Origin: Amoebophrya sp. A120
Taxonomy: Eukaryota; Sar; Dinophyceae; Syndiniales; Amoebophryaceae
NCBI GenBank assembly: GCA_905178155.1
Contig: CAJINV010000017.1
Coordinates: forward strand, 922,722-986,721
Direction of reading: 5' to 3'
DNA length: 64,000 nucleotides
Shown here piece after piece: positions 1-11,326 of the stretch. The translations under genes were made by a program, and so were the position numbers. Numbering within the stretch: position 1 is the first letter of the stretch; every line of letters begins with the position of its first letter. The notes under the pieces were generated by a model. The model was given only the letters and a program-made list of their open reading frames with translations, searched no databases and was not told where the DNA came from.

Positions 1-1609
1 CCTCAGCGCGTGCCGGTCTCTCTTCTAAATGTGTCAAATCTTCTTGTTACGCATCGAGCTTTTTGGTCTTCTTCGTTCCGTCAGCAGAGATAGCGTCGCT
101 CCATGACCACGATGCTATCCGAATGTCCAGATAATGCTAGTATTCAGTGAAACACCACCCAGCGTAGTTTCTATCGTGCAGATTGTATGACTTTCACGAG
201 ATAAGCATGAATTTGAATTCTTTGGAACACGACAAGATTCGGGGATATTCTGCTTGTAAGGATTGCAAAAAAGACCAGCAAATAATTGAGCACAGGCAAG
301 ACCGCGCTGCATGAAAATGAGTGAAGATTTCACCTCCTTGTCCTTGACCGCGCGGGTGCAAGAGGACTGCTCTGGCTTGATCTCCTGTGCTACCTGTGTT
401 GCAAATATGAATGCTTGGTGGAGGTATAATTTGCGAATTATCGTCGTGATGATCGTCGTCTTTAGTAAGTTGCTACATACACGGCTGGAGTTCTCTTTCG
501 TTGCTGACAAAAAGGAAGTATCATGTATGTCCGAGTCCGGGTGAGCAAGCGCAAGCGCATGCGGACATCAGCCTGTCGCGACATGGGATAATCCAGGACT
601 CGTAACATCTCCATCGTGCGACTATGTTTGTATGATTAAGACTATCATCATGATTTTGTTTTTGATCTCCATCATGAAAAGTGCTTCGGTCATCTGCTGC
701 AATGTCACTGGAAAGTATGAGAGCCAGCAACATAGAAGTAGCGGAAGTTGTCTTCAGAAGGAATCCTCATTATTACTTACTTGTATGTCGGTGAAAAATA
801 ATCTGAGACTATTCGCTGTGAGTCGGTTCGTTTTTTTTTCGTTGCGCTACAAGAAACCGACCTAGCTAGAAACAACCCTCGTCCTTGCGTTTGATTTTCG
901 TACAACAAGAAAAGCAGTTACAGTTGAACACGTGCATACCATCAAAACAAGTCGAGACACGACAGAGGTGTACTTTTATGCGACCAACCTCGTGCGGCAC
1001 CACTGACGAATCGTACGTTCTTGAGCCCACCGCTCTCTTCTTATACATAGCCAAGAAACAGCTCGAGGTGGATGATAGTACATGTGTAAATCTAGTACGA
1101 CCAACAACATGATGTCACAATTACAGGAGGAGTCCTATCGGTTGATTCGTTCCATGCAAGGACCAAGCATCTGAATCTGTATCTGACGGAAAGAGCATTC
1201 GAATAACATGAATTTCATCGGTCGACGACGCAGAAAACAACAAAGCATGATGGTTCGCAAGAGCTTTATCCAGCAGTGAAAATGTTTTAGAAAGCCATGA
1301 GCTTCATTAGCATTCACAATCTCAACACAACAGGACTCTTGTGGTCCCCGTTATTTCTAGAAAATTTCTTCCCCTTTTATTGAGGTGAGAGATTTTTAGA
1401 ATAGCGAACTTTTTTCAACAACTTTTTTTTCTGCTTTTTGTAGTACAAAAAGACAAAACATTACGAGTAAACAGACACTACTTGGAGTTTCTCCTCTTTA
1501 AAAATCTACAGTAAGTACAAGTCGGAAGTTTCCCGATTCAAAAAAATAGTTTGGCACGGCGGCCCCGCGACCTCGTACATTTTTTTTGGTCAACTTGTCG
1601 TAAAAAAAG
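1..1609. other. No gene recognised (left edge)
   Basis: Only short unrelated open frames are seen on both strands, none with a recognisable motif or a plausible splice partner. The last 250 bases before 1610 are T-rich and probably hold the 5' leader of the next gene. Confidence 0.5.
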
Positions 1610-4600
1610 ATGTCGCCGCCATCGAAGCTTAAGGTGAAGGCATACACCTACGAGGAGATCGCGAAGCACAACAGGGAAAATGATTGCTGGGTGGTGATCA
1701 ACGGGAATGTGTGCGATATGACCCAATGGCTCCCGGAGAATGAAGAGGACAGAAAGATTTGCTTGGCGGGAGCGGGTATTGACTTTCATACGGAACAAGA
1801 ACTATTTTGTGGCAGGATTTTCATTTTTTGCAACGATCTGTGGAACAGCGGTTCATTGAAGATATTGCTGCAAATGCAAACTAAGGCTAAGCAAATTTAT
1901 TATTTCGGAATCAACAACAATTTTGATTTTCTATTCCCAGTTTGAATTTAGAAGTAGCGAAGAAAAACCGAAATCACCACCAGGTACCGACATCTCCGAG
2001 AAGTGGAATAAACATAAGGGACCACAGGGGCGCGACTACCTTCTTATCAGGTGCAACTGTTGTGTCTGGGTCTGGAAGAGGATAATCATAATTTCATGGG
2101 TGTTTTGTCCATGTCCTGCCCTTTTCGGGTCACGCCGAAGATGGGCCGCAATGCATGCCACAGCACCACAATAGGGCTTGCGAAGGCTGCCTGCTGATGC
2201 GTATTTTGGATGCTGAATTCACATCCACTCTAGCAGGCGCGACGTTGACGTGGAGCCGCAAACTTCTACTCCCTGAGAAAATGCATGATACTATATGGAT
2301 TTTGGTGTGAGGACCACCATACAAGCCACGGGACGCATCGAAATTGCACCTCTTTCCAGACTGAGACACATTTGCAATGCATACCTCTTGTCAAGTGCCC
2401 ATGGACGGTTATTGGAACGGTGGACACCAGTGATGAAAGCAGCAACATCATCGCAAGTATCATGTCTTTTAGATCATGTGGTGTGTGCTGCAGAAAAAAT
2501 ATTATATGAACATGCATCGAGACGAAAATCAAAATGAAAACCGGAATCAAAATCATAAACATGAGACATTTGGTGAAAAAGCTGACACTTCTTCTTTTGC
2601 CGCAGCGTCGCAGCCTATGATCCGCCAGCAGACGAAATTTTTGAAACTCTGACTCACAACTTGTACACAGATTTCAACGCGAAAGTCAACGCAGAGGTGA
2701 TGGCAAACAAGAAGAAGGCGAGTTATTCTCTGGAGGAGATCCAAAAGCACAATAAGGAGGGCGACGCGTGGGTGACGATCCAGGGGGACGTTTTGAACGT
2801 GACCGATTTCATCTACGAGCACCCCGGCGGCAAGCTGGTCATTTTGAATCTGGCAGGGAAGGACGCCACAGAGGATTTCTTGTCTATCCACCCCGCGGAG
2901 GTCTACCGGAAACACGCTCCTTACCTGATTATCGGCTCCCTCGAGGATAAGAACAAGCCGGGAAAGGCGGGTGGGTTGAACGCCCCCCTGCTGGACAAAG
3001 CCCCGGAACCGGAGGACGAGGGGGACTTCCCGGGCATTGTGGGCTCGGTGTTCTACGCCCTGCGCGCCGTCTTGACACAGATCTTCGCCACGCTCTTCTC
3101 CATCGAAAATTTCAAATTATCAAACGACAGAACCGGGCTCACAAGGTATAGTTAGAGCCCGAGTCGTTCTATTCATTCATGTTGAATTTTTTCACTTTAT
3201 GCATGGTTATGCTAATGCTGTAATATGACATATTACAGCATTAGCATAGGCAAGGGAGTGATTTTATAGGCAAGGGAGTGAAACTTCGAAGGGAGTTAAG
3301 GGAGCCAAGGGAGGAAAATAAAATTTGTACAAATTGCCTCCCCTTAAAACATCGCCAAAATGCATGCTATGGACGCGCTTACCGGTCGCCGGTTTGCGCC
3401 CTGCTGCCCCCCCCCCCCCGCTGCGGCCCCAGGTTTGTCCGCGTTTAGGCATTGGCTCGCTGCCGAAGGCCCTGGCCTCTTGAAGAAGGTGAGGGCTTCT
3501 AGAGTCGCCCCCGTCAACAGGAGTCGCCGGGGCGGCCTGGCCTCTGCCTCGCAACAAAGAGCGTGGAGCCGAAGGAACGCGTAAACTGTTGCCGTGACCA
3601 TGTCGAGTTTCCGTCGTCCGGGGGAAGTCGCGGCAGCCACTTCAGCAATTTGCTTGTCGAGATCTTTCGGGCGAGGTTCTGCGTGACCAGATTCAACGTC
3701 ATGCCGAACAGAGAATACGAAGTGGAAACGTTGAAGCGGCCACTTCGACTTTCTCCAATCGGGAAAGAGTTGCAGTGACCGCCGGAACGCGCAGCAAGTT
3801 TGAAGCCCACACGCGTAGCATATGCAGCCTGCTTCGCGCTGATGCTTCGCAACATTCCCACACGTGGGCGCATGTCCTACATGTTGCACGTGCCTCGCTG
3901 CGCGCGCGCAGGGCGCGGCCCGCAAAATTTTTGCTGTGTGCGCACAGATGTCGATCCGCGCGCGCGCAGCGCGCGCCGCGAGAAATTTTTGCTCTATGCC
4001 GTTCGCATTGGCGCGCTCGACTGCTTTTTTATCTTACTCCCTTGACTCCCTTGAAAAGTTGCGCTGTACTCCCTTGGCTGGCGCCAGACACTAATAAACC
4101 TAATTATGTTCAAGCTCCTGTTCTTAGTTGTTCTTGGTTGTAGTGAGCAGGATCATGGATGCGCATCATGTAAGTAGTTGCTCGGAAGATGCCACCATGT
4201 AGAAACATTCACACGAAAAACAAAACAAAAGCAACATCACTTCCACCAACAACTCACATCTCAGATCCGCCATCTTCATGATGTTTTTCATGGTGATCCA
4301 CGCGGTGGGCAACCTGCACATTTTTCTGGGGCCGGACGATTTTAACGGGTACGGGTACTTCTACGTGCGGCTGTACTGGACCATGGGCGGGCTGGTGAAG
4401 GCCAACATCGTGGAAGTCTACCTCATGCTCGCCGCCATCCTGCACGTCACCATCGCCCTGAAGCGCACCTGGGACATCAACCGCAACTACACGATCACGA
4501 GCGGCAAATTGAATCTCGCACTCTCCGGCTCCGGTCTCCTCATCTTCATGCTCATCCACCTGAACCAGTTCCGCTTCGGCGACACGCAAAAGTACTTATT

Positions 4601-5419
4601 GATCTAGACGAGAGAAAGTAGAATTTTTTACTTTTTTTCGTGTACACACTATCGCCGCATCTAGTTGTTGACATAGCTGCGCGTCATGATGATTCCCACC
4701 CTGTAGCAATACAAATCCAAAAATGCCATCAATGCCATTTTTGCACTAACTCAAAAGAAAGAATTCTCATGCAGACCTCCTTTTTTTATAGCAGCTCGCT
4801 GTACAAAAATTGTATTCAACACAGGTACTACGTCCGCCCGCCGCCTGTCTACTATGGGGGTATCAATTGGCCGGGTGTCACGCAGTTGAGGCTCTTCTGG
4901 TCTCAGGATGAGAGCATTGAGCCGGTGCCAGTCAGGGACATCTACAAGTTGGAATTCGACCTGTTTCAGGACGCTGGTATGGTTTTTGTTTTTTGTTCTT
5001 GCCATACGGTTCTTTCTCGCATTTCGTTTGCAGCAGCTTGGGGGTGCTATTTCTATTCAAAAGCGAGAGCCAGTACAAGAAACTCAAAGACAAACAGAAA
5101 CATCTTCAGAAGGCAACTGCATCAAGTGCGGTACTAAAAACACAATCACCGACCACCTAAAAAAAATATCCGAAAAAAAACACTTGCAGTTTGGGTGGTT
5201 TTCTACCTGCTGGCAACATGCGCGTTCATGGGGCACATGATCTGGGGGTGGCAGAAGGTCGTGCCCTGCTCGGCGTTCGCGATTCCGAAGAAGCAGATCA
5301 ACCGGGTAACTTGGTACGGCTGGATCTGGATGGGGTTGGTCGCCCTCTGCTACGTCTCCTTCCCGCTCTACTGCTACACGCAGCCCATGAAGACCGGCGC
5401 CCTCGGGCAGGTCGGGTAA
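1610..5419 (+). CDS. Cytochrome b5 - diheme cytochrome b (SdhC/FrdC b558-like) membrane anchor fusion
   Basis: Multi-exon gene, about 510 residues. Exons: 1610 to about 1785, 1941-2047, 2608-3145, 4265-4591, 4825-4976, 5190-5419; all but the first junction fit GT-AG in frame. Residues 11-55 form a degenerate cytochrome b5 domain (YTYEEIAKHN, DCWVVINGNV) that lacks the HPGG haem ligand loop. The third exon carries a second, complete b5 domain (YSLEEIQKHN, WVTIQGDVLNVTDF, EHPGGK, AGKDATEDF). The later exons encode four or five hydrophobic spans with spaced histidines (HAVGNLH, AAILH, MLIHLNQFRFG, FMGHMIWGW), the layout of type-B succinate dehydrogenase or fumarate reductase haem anchors. By family knowledge such anchors pass electrons between quinone and the flavin/iron-sulfur subunits in a membrane. 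The fusion suggests haem-to-haem transfer, but the partner is unknown. The first splice junction is unresolved. Confidence 0.72.
2044..2607. mobile_element. Decayed introner remnant inside a conventional intron
   Basis: The intron opens TATCAG/GTGCAAC and a few bases later contains GTGTCTGGGTCTGGAAG, the arm of family-A introners elsewhere in the window. No matching right arm is found. The intron now splices in frame with GT (2048) and AG (2607), giving LLIS-VAAYDPP. I read it as an old introner whose right end was lost. Confidence 0.5.
3208..3248. repeat. Perfect palindrome, 20-bp arms, 1-base loop
   Basis: Arms TATGCTAATGCTGTAATATG and its exact complement flank a single A. The palindrome lies in an intron and abuts the GC-rich insert that starts at 3249. 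Confidence 0.9.
3249..4088. mobile_element. GC-rich intronic insert with inverted CAAGGGAG-type ends
   Basis: The left end carries several copies of CAAGGGAGT or AAGGGAGTTAAGGGAG, and the right end carries the complement (ACTCCCTTGACTCCCTTG, ACTCCCTTGG). The inside is GC-rich and holds a near-duplicated stretch around 3900 and 3960 (GCGCGCGCAG ... AAATTTTTGCT). Open frames inside are composition artefacts without motifs. This looks like a non-autonomous element sitting in the large intron of the b5 fusion gene. No target duplication was established. Confidence 0.5.
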
Positions 5420-7852
5420 GCAAAGAGGAGGGATGAAACGAAGAATGGGAATGGTTCTTGAACGACATAACGAGGATGATAAACAGATTTGATAAAAACC
5501 TTTTCCACGACGAGAGCGGCAAGCGATTGTACCGATGCAGCTACTTCTGCACCGTGAAGATTAGGACACCCTGGGGTGGATTTTTAGCTGTGGTGAAGCA
5601 AGAAGACTGTTGTAAGATGCGTAGTATCAAGATCGACGTTTCTGCTTTGTTGCCTACCTGATTTTTCGAGTTGTTTCTAAATGGACTGCTTACGTCAAGT
5701 TACACATGATTCATATTTTTTTACATGTTTCTGAAATAGTACGAGAATAAAGCTCTTGTTCCCAGTTTAGTTTCTTAATGTTCGCCTCCCAATATATGCT
5801 TTTACTACTTTTTCTTCTTTTTCACATTTTTGCAGATTAGATTGTCTTGTATACAGGGTACCTCAATACTAGGCCAGCAGCGTAGTTTACGTTATAGCCT
5901 GACAGTGAACATCAACATCAGAGGAACTTCTTGTTCTTAGTACGCGGCGTTGAGCCAGAAGGAGGTGAGCAAAAGGATTAATGTCTCAGAATTACGCCAG
6001 AAAAAAATCTTGTTTTGAAAGAAATGGTCGGCGACTAGAGAATGAGAAACAAACTTAAACTACGAAGCGAAGAGAAAGACCAGAAGCGAGACACGAATAA
6101 GAAGACCAGCGACCGAAATTATATCGCCATATCAGCATAGCGACACATCACTTGTACATACTCACAAACGTGATAACGACGAAACAAGCATTTGTAGGAT
6201 TTTTATGTGCTGGGCTAACAAGAAAGCGAGAAAAATTCTGATATGTTTCTACCACATCTGTAAGATACTTCTGAAGGAGGTTTTACAGGTTCAATCCCCT
6301 AGAAAGAAGGCGAAAGCCAGTGGACAACGACGAAACTAGTACGACAAGCACTCCTTTGTCTATTGCTATTCTCGCGCCGATGCACACGCGATAGTAACGT
6401 CCGCTCTTACGACTATTCTGCGACTGATTTTTTTTAGGACACCGGGATATGATAGCGTTAGCGACGAGAAAAAATAGAATTAGGCAGTCTCGATATCCAG
6501 ACGAGATGCGAGTTGAAGTTGAAAACACATTGGAGGAAACAAATTTCGAAAAAACGCCGGAAGATAGACAAAGTACGTACAAAAGTAGAACCGGAGGCTC
6601 AACAAGCTGGCAAACTATAGGATGCTATTCCTTGCTGTTTTGTATTCCCAAAACAAGAAAAGTAGTAGAATAAACGCAGCAAAAATTTGAAATGCAGCCC
6701 CTGTGAAAAGTATTTTGACATCTCAGTCACCCATCTACCTTGCTGCTGTTTACAATTTTTATATTTTTAGGGCAAATCGAATTTTCCTGCCGACTGATGA
6801 AAGGATGTCCAGAGCGTTCTAAAATTTTCCACAAGGAGAATCGCGATTTTTCACAACTGTTGGCTCCACAGACTGGGAGGAGTAAAAAAGCTGCACAGGA
6901 ACAGAAGGTGAGGGTTAACGCCGGATGGTTAAAAACGAAAAAGCTCATCGTCCTCACGAGGCAAGGAAAAAATCAAATCAACGGAAAGCGAAGTTTTAAC
7001 GTCTTCGCTCTCGGTGACGACTCGCACGGGCGGTCGTGTTGGTGTCTATCTCTCCATCTGCGCCCGACTATGAGGTGAGTCTGAATTATGTTCGACGACA
7101 TAGTTGCAACGCATTCTATCAGATAAAAAGGGCCTAGTACCAGTGCACGCCCCTGCAGGGTGGGCATAATCCACTTCTGTAGCTGTACACTCGCCCCCTG
7201 GCCCTGGCATGATAGTACTCCTGTCACGCATTACCGGCGAGAACGACAACGGCCCCACAATTATCAATCAATCCATCTGTTCCCCGAGAGAGAAAGAGAT
7301 ATAATTCTTTCTGTACGTTTTTTTGTTGAAGCTGAAAAATAAAAACTCTCTTTTTTTGAGCTGGTAGGCAATTATGCCGTCAGCACGTGAAAAAGACACA
7401 TGTAGGTAGAGGTGAACCATTGTAGGGCTACTTGAGATGTTTTTTTTTCTTATCCATGCAGGCAACACTGATAGCCATTTTCTATGAGAGAGAGACGGAG
7501 CATACATTTCTAACAAAGTAAATTGAGACGCACACGCAGTGACGTTTTTTTGCAGACCATCGCTCCTTAGGTGTGACAATACCGATATAAACTCGCACTC
7601 GGACAACTTTTCAGGCGATAGACAACACTGGGACTTATTTTTTTTCGGTGGCCGCGTTCGCGTTGCACGAAGCGACGTAGACGTTAACACTTCGGCTTTT
7701 TTCGCTGATTCTATCCAAGAAAAACAACTATAATAAAATTCCGCTGCTTTCGTGTTTCGTGCACTTGTAGATCAAGCGTGCCTAGAAGTTCCTCGAGGAC
7801 GCGCTTTTTGGTTTTGCCTCCTATCTAGGAATCGACAACAGAAAAAATCAAG
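5420..7852. other. No gene recognised
   Basis: AT-rich DNA with several short frames on both strands, for example 6449-6673 and 6740-7078. None shows a domain or joins in frame to another exon. It probably contains the 3' end of the b5 fusion gene and the leader of the malate dehydrogenase gene. Confidence 0.5.
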
Positions 7853-10800
7853 ATGGCGAAGAAACCGCTCGTCGTTTGCGTTACCGGTGCCGCGGGGCAG
7901 ATCGGATATGCGATCACCCCGATGATCTGCAACGGGGACATGTTTGGTAAGGGTTTTTCTTGGGAGATTGATGGAATTATGCAACCAGCACAAGCAGTTC
8001 ATCTGTTCCTGTAGTACTCTACCTGGCATGAATATTAAAGCCGGGATGATGTTGATGAATTGTGTTGTCACATGGATCATCAAATGCTATATAAATTTGC
8101 AGGTGCGGACCAGCCTGTGATTCTTCATCTACTCGACTTGCCATTCGTCATGGAGTCTCTGGGTGGAGTGGTAATGGAGATCGAGGATGGCAATTACCCT
8201 CTGGTGTACGGGGTCGTTGCCACCTCCGACCCAGCAAAGGCCTTCACTGGGGCAGACTGTGCGGTGCTGCTTGGCGCCTTCCCAAGAAAACAAGGTATAT
8301 AGCACAGATAGAACACTGAAAGTGAACATGAAGCTTTTTGTGAAGCAAAACATGAAGTGATAGCTGCTTCTGTCATGCTGGACCTCGCTCTGGTGCTGCT
8401 GCTGCACAGAGCCACTGAACAAAACAGATGAAGAATTGTCGATATAGGAAGATTTTCAGGAGGTATTCTTCTAGAATGCTATTTTTTGCATGCGCAGCAA
8501 CGTGGAGTCAAAGGCCCACCCTTAGACGCGCCGTTTCCTTAAATCAGGTATGGAGCGCAAGGAGCTTATGGAAAAGAACATCGGGATCTTCAAGGCCATG
8601 GGTGAAGCCGTGGAGAAAAACGCGAACCCTAACATCAAAGTCTTGGTCGTCGGATATCCTGAGGAAAAACGTTCCCAGCACCTCATAGTCAAGGTTGAGA
8701 CTTTGCATCACAGACCCTGAATTTTTGGAATTCACGCATCATGACAAGTTTCTCTCTGTATTGTAGTGCAGATTAGCAATGACAGCCGTATCAGTCGTAA
8801 AGCCCTCGTCCCGTTATCCTGTCTGCAGCATCACAAATGCCAAACCACTACTTGGAATGCCTCAGGCTCAGCCTCTAATTGGGATGTACGTTACAAAGTT
8901 TTCTGTGGATGCAAATCCGCATGAAAGCTCTGGGATGCAGACGCTTTTACTCAGGATATGGGAAACCCAGCAAACACCAACGCCCTGGTCATGAGCAACT
9001 TTGCTCCCAAGGTAGATGAAATGGATTTTTTTTTGCGCTTTTTGTCATGCAAATTTATGCTAATATAATATCTCTACTTTATGTCATTTGGTCTTTGCAT
9101 GATGAAAACGAAAAACAACACCACGACTTCAATGACAAAAGGTGCCGAAGAAGAACTTCACGGCCATGACCCGATTGGACCACCATCGAGCGCTGGGTCC
9201 TATCAAAATCAAACCAAAAAAAACATGTTCGCATGAACAGTTCTGCATTAAGGAGTGCATAGTTTCTTTTGCACGAAATCACATTCAAAACGCGACCCAG
9301 AAGATTGAACCAGTGTAATTCTGCTCGTTCTTGCTCAAGTCTAGAGCAACTTGGTTTTTCCTCATGATGCGGTCTTGATAAATTCGAGAATGTAGGTAGC
9401 GCTACAAAAATCAACGACAACGTGTACTAGCACAACTTGAGAACCAGTGGTACGGAAGAAACTGGCTGCTGTAACGAAGTTAACGCGACTGATGTTTTCC
9501 CCATCCATACCTTAAATCGCGTTGAAAGCGGGCTGCAGTGTGAGGGACGTGCAGAATGTGATTATTTGGGGAAACCACAGCAGTACGCAGTATCCGGATG
9601 TGAATCACGCGACCGTGAGCGGCAAGCCGGTGCGACAGGTGTTGGGCGATGACAAATACCTATCGACAAGGAAAGTGAAGGTGCGTCGTCAACAGAAACT
9701 ATGGCTGAGTTGTGACTGTGAGACATACGCATTTCAAATTCTGTTTTGAAAGCCAAGTCAAAATATTTTCCCACGTCGACGTGTAGCAATCTTCTAGCTG
9801 GTCGTACGACAATAACGTAAAAGCAATTTGAGATGGTGCGTTGTATCATGAGGATGATCATCTTCGCGGCAACATTGGGTCGGCATGTAGTAGTTCATTT
9901 GCATCTTGGTCATCACGGTTTCATTTCTAACGCACTACTTTCCTTATCCTTAGATAGCAACTCAATGGGGAATTCATCGAACTGATTCAGAAGCGAGGCG
10001 CCGCGATTATCTCAGCACGTATTCTTATTTGAAAAAAAATGATATATGTTGACTTTTTGATGTGTTACGCCGGTCGCATGATAGTCCAGGCTTTTGATGT
10101 CACTTTGGCTTTTCTCTTCGGATTCGGAAAAACAACAATGAGAATACAGAAAGATGACTCTGCTCCAAGATGAACATCTAGATGTAGATCTACATCAAAC
10201 ACAAAGTAAAGTTTTTGGTCTCAACAGGTAAAGCATCCTCCGCACTCTCTGCCGCCCGGATATCACAACGAAAAAAGCTAGCCGTAGCTGCGTGCAATGT
10301 TTATTAAACTGCTTTATTTTCATGATGCAAAAATAAATCGGCGCCCGAAATGCGAGTGCGTCTTTTTTTGCATTTTGAAGGTGTGTGTCTCGAGTTTGTT
10401 GCAGCATGTTGATAACGGACACAGATGTTAATTCCCATTCCGAAGGTCCGCGCCGAGTCCTCTGCTGTTTGTGCATCTTGTAGGGGCGAGTGATGGTGCA
10501 TAGAAATAAATATGATGCGCAGCTACAGCTAGCAATGAGTTTCCGTGTGATAAAGTGCTGCGGTGACACACATGCGGTCGTGGTTCTGTGGAACGCAGTA
10601 TCAAGTGAAACAAAACTGCTCGCACCTTCGTCCCCATTTGCGATTTTTAAACCCGCTTGTGCTGGTCATAGTCAACCAGATTAACGGGCTCCTGCTCTTG
10701 CTGGGGTCAATAAAAAAGACAAGCAACAAGCTTATTCTTAAAAAAGTCCAGCACCTGGATGTGCGGCGCGCGGTATTTTGCCTTGCACTTGTAGTCCTCG

Positions 10801-11326
10801 TTTTTTGTATGCCTCATGAAACATATTTATACCCATATTGGATTGCCAGCCTCACAGTAGGTCACGAAAGGGACGACCTCACACACGAGTGAGAAGTTTT
10901 GTCAAAACTTGATACCGAGCCGGGGGAGTACGTGTCTATGGGGGTTTTGTCCGATGGAAACGAATACGGCGTCAAGCCCGGTATAAAGAATTTGTGTCAA
11001 CATTTCTTTTCTTTCTCTCTACAGATGCATGTTCGTCAGCAGTATCCACCGGCAAGTAGAAGAAGTTCAAGGTTGTCTCTGTGGCTGTTCTACTTCAGCA
11101 CTGGAAGTACCTAGGTGTCTTCACGACGGCAGTTTGAAGTAAGTACCTGACTGCTCCGCATCAACTTCACTACGCAGGTTTGATGTACTCCTTCCCCTGT
11201 GTGTGTAAGGAGGGACAGTGGTCGATCGCAAACGGGCTCAAACTGGACACTTTTTCGAAGGACAAGATGAAGGTGACCGAAGCCGAGCTCCAGGAGGAGA
11301 AGGATCTGGCCTTCTCGCTGATCTGA
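7853..11326 (+). CDS. MDH: Malate dehydrogenase, cytosolic NAD type
   Basis: Interconverts malate and oxaloacetate with NAD(H). About 350 residues from about 12 exons: 7853-7946, 8103-8294, 8548-8654, 8964-9011, 9142-9200, 9381 to about 9424, about 9515-9680, 9958-10018, 10228-10260, about 10553-10598, about 10920-10980, 11178-11326. The N-terminus has the nucleotide-binding loop [10 protein letters not shown]. Next come [24 protein letters not shown] (substrate-binding Arg loop), [25 protein letters not shown] (Asp of the proton relay, Arg) and [15 protein letters not shown] with the catalytic His. The C-terminal part reads [17 protein letters not shown] and [19 protein letters not shown]. 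No targeting peptide precedes the ATG. At least four introns are introner-like: one clear copy at 8655 that splits VVG/NPAN, and three decayed ones. Boundaries at 9201, 9424 and 10261 are approximate. Confidence 0.93.
8655..8958. mobile_element. Introner, family C
   Basis: Ends TATCCTGAG and CTCAGGATA with arms AAAAACGTTCCC / ACGCTTTTACTCAGG. Duplications TCGGA (8650) and TGGGA (8959), one mismatch. Removing the element plus one copy restores VVG-NPANTN of malate dehydrogenase. No GT-AG placement fits. Confidence 0.88.
9201..9380. mobile_element. Decayed introner (malate dehydrogenase)
   Basis: Begins TATCAA and ends TTGATA with little further arm similarity. The flanks GGTCC and AATTC do not match. 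Its removal gives a plausible RALGQFENVG reading frame. This is a weak case. Confidence 0.4.
10261..10552. mobile_element. Decayed introner (malate dehydrogenase)
   Basis: Begins TATCACAACGAAAAAAGCTA and ends with the near complement (GCAGCTACAGCTAGC ... CCGTGTGATA), so imperfect inverted arms of about 35 bases are present. The immediate 5-bp flanks do not match, although TCTGCCGCC and AGTGCTGCG nearby resemble each other. It interrupts ALSAA of malate dehydrogenase. Confidence 0.6.
10599..10914. mobile_element. Decayed introner (malate dehydrogenase)
   Basis: Begins TATCAAGTGAAACAAAACT and ends AAGTTTTGTCAAAACTTGATA-like, an imperfect inverted repeat. Flanks CGCAG and CCGAG differ at two positions. 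Removal joins WFCGT(Q/E) to PGEYVSMG in frame. Confidence 0.6.

Noticed and set aside
6280-6300. GGTTCAATCCCC resembling a tRNA T-loop
   Set aside because: The flanking bases cannot form the T stem, and no cloverleaf can be built around it.
8655-8720. Reading straight through [13 protein letters not shown] as malate dehydrogenase coding sequence
   Set aside because: It runs to a stop within 20 codons and lacks the conserved NPAN motif, which reappears at 8964 after the element.
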